Part shown: one piece after another, positions 38,892-48,318 of the stretch
Position numbering within the stretch: the first letter of the stretch is position 1
Layout of the letters: every line of letters starts with the position of its first letter
Assembly (NCBI GenBank): GCA_023453125.1
Contig: JAEXUB010000184.1
Span: 67,850-131,849 of the forward strand
Reading direction: 5' to 3'
Length of the DNA: 64,000 nucleotides
Source of the DNA: Bacteroidota bacterium
Lineage (GTDB): Bacteria; Bacteroidota; Ignavibacteria; Ignavibacteriales; Melioribacteraceae
Notes under the pieces: model-generated
The model's input: the letters and a program-made list of their open reading frames with translations, nothing else
Databases searched by the model: none
What the model was told of the DNA's origin: nothing
Program-made: the position numbers and the translations under genes

Positions 38892-39715
38892 TGAAGAAAA
38901 TGCTGAATATAGGGTGCGGTTCCAAATTTCATACTGAATGGATAAATATCGACATCCATTCTTCAAATACATCTGTTATTCAGCATGATATCCGTAAGGG
39001 GCTTCCTTTTCCCGACTGCACATTTGATGCAGTTTACAGTTCACATCTGCTTGAACATTTATCTGAAAAAGAAGCTGGATTACTGCTGAAAGAAAAATTC
39101 CGGATTCTAAAGCCGGGAGGAATATGCCGAATAGGAGTGCCGGACCTTGAGCAGATTTGTAAAAACTATCTTTTTTACCTGAATGAACTGGTTAAAGGAA
39201 GGATCGAAAATGATTTCCGTTACCGCTACAGCAAACTTGAATTGTTCGATCAGATGACACGGAATTCGAGCGGCGGGGAATTGGGAAAAATCTGGATGGA
39301 TAGAATATATGCAGATGCCGAATTTATTCAAAACAGGCATGGAAAAGAGGTACTAATTCCATATTCAATAGAAGGGATATCCAATGCTCAGGGTAAGACT
39401 CTCAGAAATAATATTAAGAATATCCCGAAAGAAATTGCCGTTAAAATATACGGCAAAGTGTTAAAGTTTCTACTCGGGAATGAAAAATACGAAATACTCC
39501 AGGAGGGGATATTTAGAAACAGCGGAGAGATTCACAAAGTAATGTATGACAGATACAGCATCAAAAAAATTCTCTCCGACTCCGGTTTTAAGGAAACAGA
39601 AATTGTGACAGCATTCATTAGTAAAATACCTGAATTTAGCCGGTATGAGCTTGATGTGCTAGAAGGAGAAGTAAGAAAACCGGATTCCATTTTTGCCGAG
39701 GCTATAAAACCATAA
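38891..39715 (+). CDS. SAM-dependent methyltransferase (Methyltransf_11-like)
   Basis: The 274-residue protein opens with the SAM-binding loop LNIGCGSKFH, followed by WINIDIHSS, FDAVYSSHLLEHLSEKE and RILKPGGICRIGVPDLEQIC. This is the class I fold as found in glycan clusters (PilZ-type regulators and Zn ligands absent). The middle region of about 90 residues is an insertion compared with minimal members. It probably methylates a sugar or a terminal group. It shares start/stop with the GT4 gene. Confidence 0.88.
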   Translation: MKKMLNIGCGSKFHTEWINIDIHSSNTSVIQHDIRKGLPFPDCTFDAVYSSHLLEHLSEKEAGLLLKEKFRILKPGGICRIGVPDLEQICKNYLFYLNELVKGRIENDFRYRYSKLELFDQMTRNSSGGELGKIWMDRIYADAEFIQNRHGKEVLIPYSIEGISNAQGKTLRNNIKNIPKEIAVKIYGKVLKFLLGNEKYEILQEGIFRNSGEIHKVMYDRYSIKKILSDSGFKETEIVTAFISKIPEFSRYELDVLEGEVRKPDSIFAEAIKP

Positions 39716-39728
39716 TTACGGATTTGAT

Positions 39729-40598
39729 ATGGATAAACTTGTATCGGTTGTATTAGGAAGCTATAACAGAAAGAAATTCCTAAGGCTCACTATTGACAGT
39801 ATCAGAAAAGAATTGATGAATTTTAGTATTCCGGGAGAAATTATAGTGGTTGACGGGGGATCTGGGGACGGATCTGTTGAATGGCTTATTAAGCAGAAAG
39901 ATATAATTACCATAATACAGAATAACCATGGAACCTGGAATGGTGCTCCGGTAAAAAAGAAAAGTTGGGGCGGCTTTATGAACCTGGGCTTCAAATGCGC
40001 CAAAGGGAATTATATCTGCATGGTAAGTGACGATTGCCTTATTGTACCCGGCGCAATTAAAAACGGCATTGATCTAGTAGAGGAATATTCCTCAAATGGG
40101 GAGAAAATTGGAGGAGCCGCATTTTACTGGAGAGATATTCCGGGAGAAGCAAAATATTGGGCGGGAAGCCTGTTTGATAAAACTTATCTCATTAACCATG
40201 GCATTTTCACATCGGAGGCGTTGTCTGAAGCAGGTTATATTGATGAGAATTCTTTCCGGTTTTATTTTGCAGATGCAGACCTTTGTCTGCGGCTAAATGA
40301 ATTAGGGTATAATATTCTTCTCTCGGAAAAATCTTTTATTGAACACTATTCCCATGCAAACGTTAAGCAGAGAAAAACTAATGCCCGGAGTACCGATACT
40401 GACTACAAAGCATATCTGGCCAGGTGGGAGCAAAAGCAAATGCGTACAAACCCCTATTTTTCCAGAGAAAAAGGATTAGTCTACTATTCTGATCCAAACG
40501 ATACTTATAAACAATTCCGAAAGGCACAGCTTATTAGTTACCATCATTTGCTATCAAATACAAAAAAGATTGTTAAAAAAATGATTGGTAAAGGATGA
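39729..40598 (+). CDS. GT2-family glycosyltransferase
   Basis: The 289-residue GT-A enzyme begins with VSVVLGSYNRKKFL and has IIVVDGGSGDGSVEWL and the SDD-type metal motif CMVSDDCLIV. A late FYFADADLCLRLNELGY segment matches rhamnosyltransferase-like GT2 proteins, in which this is the acceptor-site ED motif. It transfers a nucleotide sugar to the growing repeat. It ends in an ATGA overlap with the GT10 gene. Confidence 0.9.
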   Translation: MDKLVSVVLGSYNRKKFLRLTIDSIRKELMNFSIPGEIIVVDGGSGDGSVEWLIKQKDIITIIQNNHGTWNGAPVKKKSWGGFMNLGFKCAKGNYICMVSDDCLIVPGAIKNGIDLVEEYSSNGEKIGGAAFYWRDIPGEAKYWAGSLFDKTYLINHGIFTSEALSEAGYIDENSFRFYFADADLCLRLNELGYNILLSEKSFIEHYSHANVKQRKTNARSTDTDYKAYLARWEQKQMRTNPYFSREKGLVYYSDPNDTYKQFRKAQLISYHHLLSNTKKIVKKMIGKG

Positions 40599-41632
40599 AC
40601 AAACAGGAGAAGGCGGTTTTATACATATATGCAGGAGGAGTTAAGGAAGTACTCCTTAATGAGAATGCAAGAGATAACTGCACCGAGCCTTACATCCTTT
40701 TGAAAAAGACTTTTGAAGCAGCGGGGTACAGATTTGACTGGGAGCCTTTAATGGATTTGGAGCTGTATGAGAAAATTATTTTTCTTGATGTTGCCAGCTT
40801 CGGCAGGACTGAATTCTACAGAGTTTATCCCCGGAGAGTGAAAAATCTCCTGCTTGGAAGAAGTATGCTGAATGTTTATGAAGAGGCCTTAAAGAAAAAA
40901 TTATATGAAAAAATGGTTCTATTTTTGGTTGAGCCGGCAAGTGTCTGCACTGAGAACTATGACAAAAGAATGCATGTCCCTTTCCCGGTGATCTTTACCT
41001 GGAATGACGATTTGGTTGACAACAGAAAATATTTCAAGTTTTATCCCCCTGTGCCGGCAGCTTATCCTGAAATTAGGGAGATTCCATTCTCTGAGAAAAA
41101 AATGCTGATAAATGTTTCCCGAAATAAATTTTCCAAACACCCGTTGGAGCTCTACAGCAGCCGGCTCGAAGCTATCCGGTATTTTGAGGAGCATTATCCG
41201 GATGATTTTGATTTAGTAGGGAGCGGATGGGGAAAAGGGGATTCGGTCGGGCGTCCGTTTAAAAGCTACCGGGGTGAAGCAGCAAATAAATGGGATGTAC
41301 TTCCGAAATATAAATTCTGCCTTGCTTATGAGAATATCTATAGCGAAAATGGCTATGTATCCGAAAAGGTTTTTGATGCTTTAAGATGCAAGACTGTTCC
41401 GGTTTATTGGGGAGCTCCGAATATTACCCAATATATCCCTGAAGAAGCATTTATTGACAGGAGAAAATTCAGCTCAACTGAAAAGCTTGCTTCCTTTCTA
41501 AAAGGCATCAAAGAGGAAGAATACCTGGAATACCGGGATCACGGTGAAAAGTTTCTGCAAAGCGGAGAATTTAAGAAATTTCTGTCTGCCAATTATGTCT
41601 CGAATATTATGAAAGTAATAAACATAAAATAA
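40595..41632 (+). CDS. GT10-family (fucosyltransferase-like) glycosyltransferase
   Basis: The 345-residue protein has the GT10 C-terminal signature KFCLAYENIYSENGYVSEK, followed by VFDALRCKTVPVYWGAPNI and YIPEEAFIDRR. This motif holds the GDP-fucose binding residues of alpha-1,3-fucosyltransferases. The N-terminal half is divergent. Fucose is therefore a likely component, but donor could be another GDP-sugar. No GDP-fucose synthesis genes are in the window. It overlaps the GT2 stop by 4 bases. Confidence 0.88.
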   Translation: MNKQEKAVLYIYAGGVKEVLLNENARDNCTEPYILLKKTFEAAGYRFDWEPLMDLELYEKIIFLDVASFGRTEFYRVYPRRVKNLLLGRSMLNVYEEALKKKLYEKMVLFLVEPASVCTENYDKRMHVPFPVIFTWNDDLVDNRKYFKFYPPVPAAYPEIREIPFSEKKMLINVSRNKFSKHPLELYSSRLEAIRYFEEHYPDDFDLVGSGWGKGDSVGRPFKSYRGEAANKWDVLPKYKFCLAYENIYSENGYVSEKVFDALRCKTVPVYWGAPNITQYIPEEAFIDRRKFSSTEKLASFLKGIKEEEYLEYRDHGEKFLQSGEFKKFLSANYVSNIMKVINIK

Positions 41633-41643
41633 GGGGATGCTAA

Positions 41644-42567
41644 ATGGGAAACATGAAAGTGCTGGTTACCGGAGGAGCAGGTTACAAGGGGACAAAGCTT
41701 GCCTCGAGACTGGCGGATGAGGGATGTGATGTGACTATTTTCGACAATTTTATGTATGGTTACGAACCCGTTCTTCACCTTGTCCAGAATAATAACATTA
41801 AAATGGTCAAAGGGGACATAAGAAGCGGAATTGATGGATTATCTCAATATGATGCAGTTTTTCATCTTGCCGGTATAAGCGGATATCCTGCCTGCGAGGC
41901 AAACCAATCGTCTGCAGAGCAAATAAATGTGCTGGCTACAAGAAAATTAGTAGATACACTCTCTAAGAATCAAATACTGATTAATGCCTCAACGACTTCA
42001 TTTTACGGTAAAAGCGGGAGCAGATGCACTGAGGATACCCACGTTGATCCGGTAAGCATGTATGGTATAACCAAGCACCTGGCGGAAAAAATTGTTCAGG
42101 ATAGGGAAAATTCTATTAGCCTCCGGTTTGCGACCGTATTCGGACCAAGTCCCCGGATGAGGATGGATTTAATGGTTAACGACTTTACATATAAGGCCAA
42201 GAAGGAAAGAGTACTAATCCTATTTGATGGTTATGCTGTAAGAACCTTTATTCACATTGATGATGCGGTTGAATGTTATCTTTTTACTCTTCGGAATTAC
42301 GATAAAATGAAGGGAAATGTATTCAATGCGGGTGGAGAAAGACTCAATTATTCTAAAAAAGACATTGCAGACAATATAGCCAGGTATATCAATTATCAAA
42401 TTATAGATTCTGAGCTAAAGGATAAGGATGTACGCCATTTTATTATTGATTACAGCAGGATAAAAAAATTAGGTTATGAGCCTAAGAAAACGCTTGATGA
42501 CGGAATTGCTGAACTGCTAAAACTTTTTTCGTTCTATGAATATTTTACCCACTATAAAACAATATAA
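41644..42567 (+). CDS. NAD-dependent epimerase/dehydratase (extended SDR)
   Basis: The 307-residue protein has the NAD-binding start VLVTGGAGYKGTKLA, the FHLAGISG segment, Ser in NASTTSFYG and the YGITK catalytic Tyr/Lys pair. VFNAGGERLNYSKKDI is typical of extended SDRs acting on nucleotide sugars. It is slightly short for the family. It may epimerise, reduce or dehydrate a sugar used here; the substrate is open. AGGGG lies 6 bases before the ATG at 41644. Confidence 0.88.
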   Translation: MGNMKVLVTGGAGYKGTKLASRLADEGCDVTIFDNFMYGYEPVLHLVQNNNIKMVKGDIRSGIDGLSQYDAVFHLAGISGYPACEANQSSAEQINVLATRKLVDTLSKNQILINASTTSFYGKSGSRCTEDTHVDPVSMYGITKHLAEKIVQDRENSISLRFATVFGPSPRMRMDLMVNDFTYKAKKERVLILFDGYAVRTFIHIDDAVECYLFTLRNYDKMKGNVFNAGGERLNYSKKDIADNIARYINYQIIDSELKDKDVRHFIIDYSRIKKLGYEPKKTLDDGIAELLKLFSFYEYFTHYKTI

Positions 42568-42575
42568 GCCGGTTT

Positions 42576-42974
42576 ATGAAAGAGATAATTTATAAAGACA
42601 AATTATATGGCGTAGTACACAGGGCCGAAGTATGGAAAGAGGAACTCGATTTCCTATCGCGTGATTCCGATTTCGTTCAGGTCGGCACCTGGTGGTATAA
42701 CAGCGGCAGGATTCTTAAAGCTCATAAGCATATTGAAAACGTGAGAGTAATATCGTTTACACAGGAATGTATTATTGTCATGAACGGTAAAGTGCAGGTT
42801 GACCTTTACGATACAGAGAATGCGAAATTTGAAGAGTTTATTCTTTCGAAAGGGGATTTAGCTGTTCTGCTGTGCGGAGGACACGGGTATAAAATTCTTG
42901 AAGACAATACAAAAGTAGTTGAAGTAAAAGGGGGGCAATTCATATCCGTTGATAAAGACAAGGAGCTCTTATGA
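42576..42974 (+). CDS. Small cupin-fold protein
   Basis: The 132-residue protein looks like a cupin: the pattern GRILKAHKHIENVRVI, then IIVMNGKVQVDLYD and GDLAVLLCGGHGYKIL. His residues at KAHKH and GGHG could bind metal. Roles in such loci include sugar epimerases, isomerases (FdtA/WxcM-like) and acyl-sugar modifiers. It lies between an SDR and a methyltransferase with 4-base overlap downstream, so it is probably a sugar-tailoring enzyme. Reaction unknown. Confidence 0.7.
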   Translation: MKEIIYKDKLYGVVHRAEVWKEELDFLSRDSDFVQVGTWWYNSGRILKAHKHIENVRVISFTQECIIVMNGKVQVDLYDTENAKFEEFILSKGDLAVLLCGGHGYKILEDNTKVVEVKGGQFISVDKDKELL

Positions 42975-43525
42975 AACTGCACATCGGATGCGGCAAGAGA
43001 TATTTGAAAGGATATGTGCATATCGATCCGGCAGATTTTCCGCATATTGATTATAAAACCAAAGCTGATAGGCTTGATATGTTTGAAAATGAGAGTGCCG
43101 GCCTTATTTATGCATCACATATACTCGAGTATTATGACAGGGAGGAAGTAATTCTGGTTTTAAAAGAATGGAGAAGAGTTCTTAAACCCGGGGGTGTGCT
43201 TCGATTAGCAGTGCCTGACTTTGATAAACTTATTCAGGTCTATAAATCAACAGGTGAAATATCGAAAATTCTTGGTCCTCTCTTCGGAAAGTGGCAAATA
43301 CCCGGTTCGGATGAAATAATCTATCACCGTACTACATACGATTACAGCTCTCTCAAAAAAATATTAGAGGAAAACGGATTCGGCTCAATAAAAACATGGG
43401 ATTGGAGAGATGTATTCACCGGAGAAAATGAAGGCTATGATGATTATTCTCAGGCTTACTTTCCGCATATGGATAAGGAAAACGGATTATTGATCAGTTT
43501 AAATATCGAAGGTACAAAATGTTAA
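42971..43525 (+). CDS. Short class I SAM-dependent methyltransferase
   Basis: The 184-residue protein has LHIGCGKRYLKGYVHIDP, YASHILEYYDREE and WRRVLKPGGVLRLAVPDF, the same core as the methyltransferase at 38891 but without the insert. The Asp of HIDP and the Gly-rich loop bind SAM. It may modify a sugar made by the neighbouring SDR, cupin and aminotransferase. It overlaps both neighbours (4 and 7 bases). Confidence 0.85.
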   Translation: MKLHIGCGKRYLKGYVHIDPADFPHIDYKTKADRLDMFENESAGLIYASHILEYYDREEVILVLKEWRRVLKPGGVLRLAVPDFDKLIQVYKSTGEISKILGPLFGKWQIPGSDEIIYHRTTYDYSSLKKILEENGFGSIKTWDWRDVFTGENEGYDDYSQAYFPHMDKENGLLISLNIEGTKC

Positions 43526-44637
43526 AGTTTATTCCTCAAATGGAGCCCTGGTTTGATGAGAATGAGAAAACGGCAATCTCGGAATATCTCGATTCCGGAG
43601 GCTGGATAACTGAATTCCGGAAGACCGAAGAATTCGAGAAGATGATTGCTGATTATACCGGGACAAGGCATTGTATTGCAGTAAATAATGGAACAGTAAG
43701 CCTTTCATTAATTGCAATTGCTGCTGGAATAAAACCGGGAGATGAGGTTATTGTACCGAATTTTACAATGATTGCCAGTCCTAATTCCATCAAGATTCTT
43801 GGAGCTAAACCGGTATTTGCTGATGTTGAGAAAGAGACATTGTGCCTTGATCTTGAAAATGCAAAATCACTTATAACCGAAAGAACAAAAGGAGTAATGC
43901 TTGTTTCAGCCAACGGCAGATATCCAAAGCCGGGAATAGAAGCATTTGTGGAATTGTGCAATGAAAAGGGATTGTTTCTGCTTGAGGATTCGGCGCAGTC
44001 GCTCGGTTCCTTTTATCCGGGAGGAAAGCATATCGGCTCAGTTGGAGTTGCAGGGAGCTTTTCTTTTTCGGCACCTAAAATCATTTCAACCGGACAGGGA
44101 GGCGCAATTATTACAAATGATGACGCTCTTGACTATAAAATAAGAAGGCTCAAAGATTTTGGAAGGAGCGGGGGCGGGTTAGATGTTCACGATTCCATAG
44201 GATGGAATTTCAAATTCACCGATCTCCAGGCTGTTGTTGGAATTGAGCAGATGAAAAAACTTAAATGGCGTGTTAAAAGAAAAAAGGAAATTTATGCCCT
44301 TTACAGGCAATTGCTGCAGGAAGTTCAGGAAATATTCCTTTTTAAACAGGACCTTGAATGGACAGCTCCCTGGTTTATTGACGGATTGTTCGAAAAGAGG
44401 AATGAATTAATGCTTTATCTGAAGGGAAAGGGAATCGGAAGCAGGTTAATGTATCCCCCTATAAATAAACAGGAAGCTTATAATGAACCCGGTGAATTTC
44501 CTGTTTCAAACCTCGTAGGTGAAAAGGGTTTGTGGCTTCCTTCCCAATCCTTTCTCACCGATCAGCAGGTTGATTATATATGCGGAACAATTAAGGAATT
44601 CTATAATTCTTTTGCGGAGAAAAAAAATGACAAATAA
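43519..44637 (+). CDS. DegT/DnrJ/EryC1/StrS-family sugar aminotransferase
   Basis: The 372-residue PLP enzyme adds an amino group to a keto-sugar nucleotide. The PLP Lys187 is in FSFSAPKIISTGQGGAIITND, the region just before it has LLEDSAQSLGS, and TRHCIAVNNGTVSLSL is the phosphate-binding start. It resembles perosamine-synthase-type members (GDP-4-keto-6-deoxymannose class) more than WbpE, judging from the TGQGG motif. The substrate is inferred. It lies next to an SDR that could supply a keto-sugar. Confidence 0.9.
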   Translation: MLKFIPQMEPWFDENEKTAISEYLDSGGWITEFRKTEEFEKMIADYTGTRHCIAVNNGTVSLSLIAIAAGIKPGDEVIVPNFTMIASPNSIKILGAKPVFADVEKETLCLDLENAKSLITERTKGVMLVSANGRYPKPGIEAFVELCNEKGLFLLEDSAQSLGSFYPGGKHIGSVGVAGSFSFSAPKIISTGQGGAIITNDDALDYKIRRLKDFGRSGGGLDVHDSIGWNFKFTDLQAVVGIEQMKKLKWRVKRKKEIYALYRQLLQEVQEIFLFKQDLEWTAPWFIDGLFEKRNELMLYLKGKGIGSRLMYPPINKQEAYNEPGEFPVSNLVGEKGLWLPSQSFLTDQQVDYICGTIKEFYNSFAEKKNDK

Positions 44638-45457
44638 ACTAAACATTTATGGGAAGAATTATACTTCCCAGCATGGGGAAGATGGAATAATAGAATACAT
44701 CCTTTCAAAATGCGAGGTCCCGAAGGTTTGTGTGGATATTGGCGCCTGGGATGGCAGAAATTTGTCAAATGTTTACACTTTGTGGCACGATAAAGGCTGG
44801 CACGGTATTCTGGTTGAAGCTGAAAAATCGAGAGAAGCTAATATTAAAAAAGAATATAACGGATTCAATATAACTTCTTTCAATGCTCTAATTGAGGTAA
44901 AAGGAAATAACTCAATTGATGATTTATTTATCAAAAATAACCTTCCACGGGACGTAGGCGTTTTATCAATTGATATCGATTCCTATGATTATTATGTATG
45001 GAAATATCTCAATTTTGTCAATCCTTCAATTGTAATAATAGAACATAATCATACAATCCCGGCATATATAGACTATCGCGATCCCGAAGGGGAAGTCTTT
45101 CTCCGCTGTTCTGCAAAGGCTCTGGAATTTCTTGCCGCTGAAAAAGGGTACAAACTGGTTTGCTGTACACTCACAAATTCAATCTTTATTAAAAACAATA
45201 TGTTCAGTCCTGAGGCTTTTCCGGATATGAACGCTGAAGGATTGTTTGACTATAGTTCCTGTGCCGGTTTGAGATTGTCCGGTTTTACAGGAAGATCAAT
45301 CTCAAACTATGCCGATGTTTATTTCGGGAGTTTAGCAAGGAGGGATAGGATTATTTCAAAAATGAGAAAATTAGTTTTTTTGCTTTTGGGAAGGAAAATT
45401 AGAATTCCGGAGAATGTAAAGGAAGCCTGCAGTTCTGCGGGGATAACTATTATCTGA
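44627..45457 (+). CDS. FkbM-family methyltransferase-like protein (3 of 3)
   Basis: The 276-residue protein starts MTNKLNIYGKNYTSQHGEDG. It has VCVDIGAWDGRNLSNVYTLW as the SAM motif and VGVLSIDIDSYDYYVWKYL in place of the usual LDIEG motif. This second motif identifies the FkbM-related group often seen with glycosyltransferases. The ATG at 44627 has GGAGA upstream; the longer frame is a shadow of the aminotransferase. It would methylate a hydroxyl of the polymer. Confidence 0.82.
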   Translation: MTNKLNIYGKNYTSQHGEDGIIEYILSKCEVPKVCVDIGAWDGRNLSNVYTLWHDKGWHGILVEAEKSREANIKKEYNGFNITSFNALIEVKGNNSIDDLFIKNNLPRDVGVLSIDIDSYDYYVWKYLNFVNPSIVIIEHNHTIPAYIDYRDPEGEVFLRCSAKALEFLAAEKGYKLVCCTLTNSIFIKNNMFSPEAFPDMNAEGLFDYSSCAGLRLSGFTGRSISNYADVYFGSLARRDRIISKMRKLVFLLLGRKIRIPENVKEACSSAGITII

Positions 45458-45465
45458 AAGAGCAT

Positions 45466-46560
45466 ATGAAAACTTATTGCCTATATGACATTCTGGTTGT
45501 GATAATTGAGGATGAAGTATCTTCAAGTGTCGCCAAAGCTATCGATTTTCAGCTGAATCACTTTGCTTTGAAAACGGCAGATGAAAATATGCCAACCGAT
45601 TATGTTATTAATGTAAAGTCTTACAGTAAACTTAATCGAAAGAATTATCCCGGATTGGTAAATAATTATAATTATAATGGCCAATGGGACGAGTACTGTA
45701 TTGATTCTTTAGGAAAACTGGCAATTGTAAAGACCCCAAAAGGATATGATATTTACTGTATCCAGCCAAATTTTCTAATAACAATATTTATCCAGTTACT
45801 GTTTCTGAATAACGGGATCTATTTTATACACTCGGCAGGAATTGTTAATCGAGATAACAAAGCCATACTTTTAACAGGAGCCGGGGGAGTAGGCAAAACT
45901 GCATCCATTAATGGATTCATAAGTGATCTCGGATACAAACTTCTGGGGGATGATATAATTGCAATTAAGAGCAACGGGGATTGCCTCCCTTTTCCCCGCT
46001 CTTTTATCATAAAAGAATACCATGAAAATGTCTATCCGGAAATATATATGAATTTCAAAAAGAGTCCTTGGCAGGCTATAATGACTTCAATTAAGGAGTT
46101 TATTAGGCTTAATGCACCTTTTAGGGAGGTAATTAGAAATTATCTGATAAAAAAGGGGATAAAGGAAAGTGTGATGTCCGGATGGCACAAGGAGTCCTAT
46201 GTTGCCGCCGTTCCTGTATCCCATATTTTCGGCAAGGATGCTGTCTGCCAAGCAGCAAAGTCTATTCTCATTATTGATTTGGTTAGATATAAAGGAGATG
46301 AATTTAAGTATGTTCAGGTTGAGAAGACTGAAATGCTCTCACGTCTGAATTCTGTAATTGGATTTGAATGGCATACTTCTTTTATGCCCTTAATAATTAT
46401 GGGATTATTCGGCATGTTTAATATGGAAGATTATAAGTTTAAGACTTCAGAAATAGGAAGAATGTTTTTAAGCGGAATTGATAAATGCCGGCTTTACATC
46501 CCTGAAAAGGCCTCGCCCGGGGAACTTGCAGAAAATCTTGCTGATAAAATCGGTAAATGA
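45466..46560 (+). CDS. HPr-kinase-like P-loop protein
   Basis: The 364-residue protein carries a Walker A motif LTGAGGVGKTASINGF (Lys144) preceded by FIHSAGIV, followed by LGDDIIAIK. This layout matches the C-terminal domain of HPr kinase/phosphorylase. The HPr-specific upstream domain and the K4 loop are not recognised, so an action on HPr is unlikely. Related HprK-like proteins occur in glycan and RiPP clusters and may phosphorylate a small substrate or a sugar. It lies between the FkbM and CgeB genes. Function unknown. Confidence 0.75.
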   Translation: MKTYCLYDILVVIIEDEVSSSVAKAIDFQLNHFALKTADENMPTDYVINVKSYSKLNRKNYPGLVNNYNYNGQWDEYCIDSLGKLAIVKTPKGYDIYCIQPNFLITIFIQLLFLNNGIYFIHSAGIVNRDNKAILLTGAGGVGKTASINGFISDLGYKLLGDDIIAIKSNGDCLPFPRSFIIKEYHENVYPEIYMNFKKSPWQAIMTSIKEFIRLNAPFREVIRNYLIKKGIKESVMSGWHKESYVAAVPVSHIFGKDAVCQAAKSILIIDLVRYKGDEFKYVQVEKTEMLSRLNSVIGFEWHTSFMPLIIMGLFGMFNMEDYKFKTSEIGRMFLSGIDKCRLYIPEKASPGELAENLADKIGK

Positions 46561-46587
46561 ATATGATAAACCATAAAATACAAAGAT

Positions 46588-48318
46588 ATGAGTAATTTGT
46601 TTATGGAATATCCGGTACTTCTGCTGCTTAATGAGGAAAGCGACTATTTCGCAGCCCATTTTGCGGATACTCCCGAAAACATCCGCTTTACCAGGCTTAG
46701 ATTAAATCCCTGGGCTGTTGAGGAAAATGAATCTATAATTGCCGAGGAATTAAATAAGAACCAGTATTCAGCAATATTTATTACAACGGGAAATATACTT
46801 CTCTCATTCAGTTTTCTCAGGCAGATTAAAGGTCTCACTAAAATTCTGTTGCTTACTGATGATGATTGGCAGTTTTATGAATTCAGCAGGCATTACGGGT
46901 TATCTGTTGACTGGCTAATAACGACATATAAGCAGAATATCGAATTATATACCCGGCACGGATTCACAAATATCATTTTCTCGCAATGGGGGGTTAATAC
47001 AAATAATTTTAAACCTTTGGAAATAAACAGAAATATTGATGTTTCTCTGATTGGAGCTCCCCACAGCATACGCGAAGAGCTGGCCGGGTATTTATTAGAG
47101 CACGATGTCCCGCTTGTTTTATTCGGCAGGGGGTGGGAAAATACTAATTACAGAAGGCATTGGAGGGGGCATCTTTCTAATGATGATTATATAAAATCAA
47201 TAAACAGGTCAAAAATTAACATTACTACAATGCGTGCGGGGGATAATTCAACACTTCAGATTAAAGGAAGAATATTTGAGGTAGCTGCCTGCCGTGCTTT
47301 TCAGCTCGTTGAATACAACCCCGAGCTTGAAGAATATTACAATCCGGGAGAGGAAATAATTTTCTACAACGATTATCACGATTTGAAGGACAAGATAGAT
47401 TATTACCTGAAGCATGAAACGGAGAGGTATCAGATTGCCGAAATGGCATATCGAAAGACTCTCTTGGAACATAGCTGGTTAAAAAGGTTATCCGGCATTT
47501 TTAATGTTGTGGAAAAAAAGCCGAAGATGGAATCTTTTTTGCCTCTTCAACAAGAAAATGTTTGTGTGGTTTTTATAATCAGGCAGGATGAGCTGCTTGT
47601 TGAAAAGAGTCTAAGCTCAGTGCTCTCTCAACTTTGCAAAAATATTAAAATTGCAGTCGTAGGTAATACGCCGTTAAAGAAAATTGGGGCGGTAATGCCA
47701 ATTGAATTTTATCCCGGCGTAGAGGAATTGTTGAATTCATCAGATTATGAATATATCACTTTTATTGAAAACGGAGATATTTGGACTGAAGAAAAAATAT
47801 TAATTCAGTCGGAGGCATTAAAGCACGATATTTATGACAATATTGAAATAAGTCTTTCAAATTATTACCTATACGAGAATCCGGCAGAGACAAAAATATG
47901 CTATTATTCCTTTTCTGAGGGAAGAAGAAAAAAGGCAAATTCCGGACATTATGTAATACCCCCTTCATCAATTATGATTTCCCGTTCTGCCGCTTTGAGA
48001 TATAAAGATTGGATAGCAAAGATGTTTCAAACAGGACTTTTTTTATTTGAAAATGAGACTCTGGAATATAACATGAATTACAGAGTCATTAATATGCAGC
48101 AGAGCCATGTTTTAGTTCCGTTAAAAAGGATGAAAAAGAGACTCGGAAAACTCGCTGAATCCGGAGTTGAAATTGCGGATTTCTGGCATTGGGCAGAATC
48201 GGGAAGATTTGCCCTTAAGTTTTATCTATCACGGCTTAATTTGGTATCGGCATATAAGATTCTATCGGCAAAAATTCTTTCAAAAAAAATTATTCAAAAT
48301 ATTCTTAAGGGCGGATAG
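46588..48318 (+). CDS. CgeB-like glycosyltransferase fused to a degenerate GT2-like domain
   Basis: The 576-residue protein has two parts. Residues about 100-305 match the CgeB / Glyco_trans_1_2 type: VSLIGAPHSIREELAGYLL, a region resembling GRGWENTNYRRHWRGHLS, and QIKGRIFEVAACRAFQLVE. Residues about 325-480 look like a GT2 fold (VCVVFIIRQDELLVEKSLSS, YITFIENGDIWTEEK) but lack the clear DxD metal motif, which reads ENGD. The C-terminal part may be an acceptor-binding relic. Start at 46588 has only a weak ribosome-binding site. Confidence 0.75.
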   Translation: MSNLFMEYPVLLLLNEESDYFAAHFADTPENIRFTRLRLNPWAVEENESIIAEELNKNQYSAIFITTGNILLSFSFLRQIKGLTKILLLTDDDWQFYEFSRHYGLSVDWLITTYKQNIELYTRHGFTNIIFSQWGVNTNNFKPLEINRNIDVSLIGAPHSIREELAGYLLEHDVPLVLFGRGWENTNYRRHWRGHLSNDDYIKSINRSKINITTMRAGDNSTLQIKGRIFEVAACRAFQLVEYNPELEEYYNPGEEIIFYNDYHDLKDKIDYYLKHETERYQIAEMAYRKTLLEHSWLKRLSGIFNVVEKKPKMESFLPLQQENVCVVFIIRQDELLVEKSLSSVLSQLCKNIKIAVVGNTPLKKIGAVMPIEFYPGVEELLNSSDYEYITFIENGDIWTEEKILIQSEALKHDIYDNIEISLSNYYLYENPAETKICYYSFSEGRRKKANSGHYVIPPSSIMISRSAALRYKDWIAKMFQTGLFLFENETLEYNMNYRVINMQQSHVLVPLKRMKKRLGKLAESGVEIADFWHWAESGRFALKFYLSRLNLVSAYKILSAKILSKKIIQNILKGG

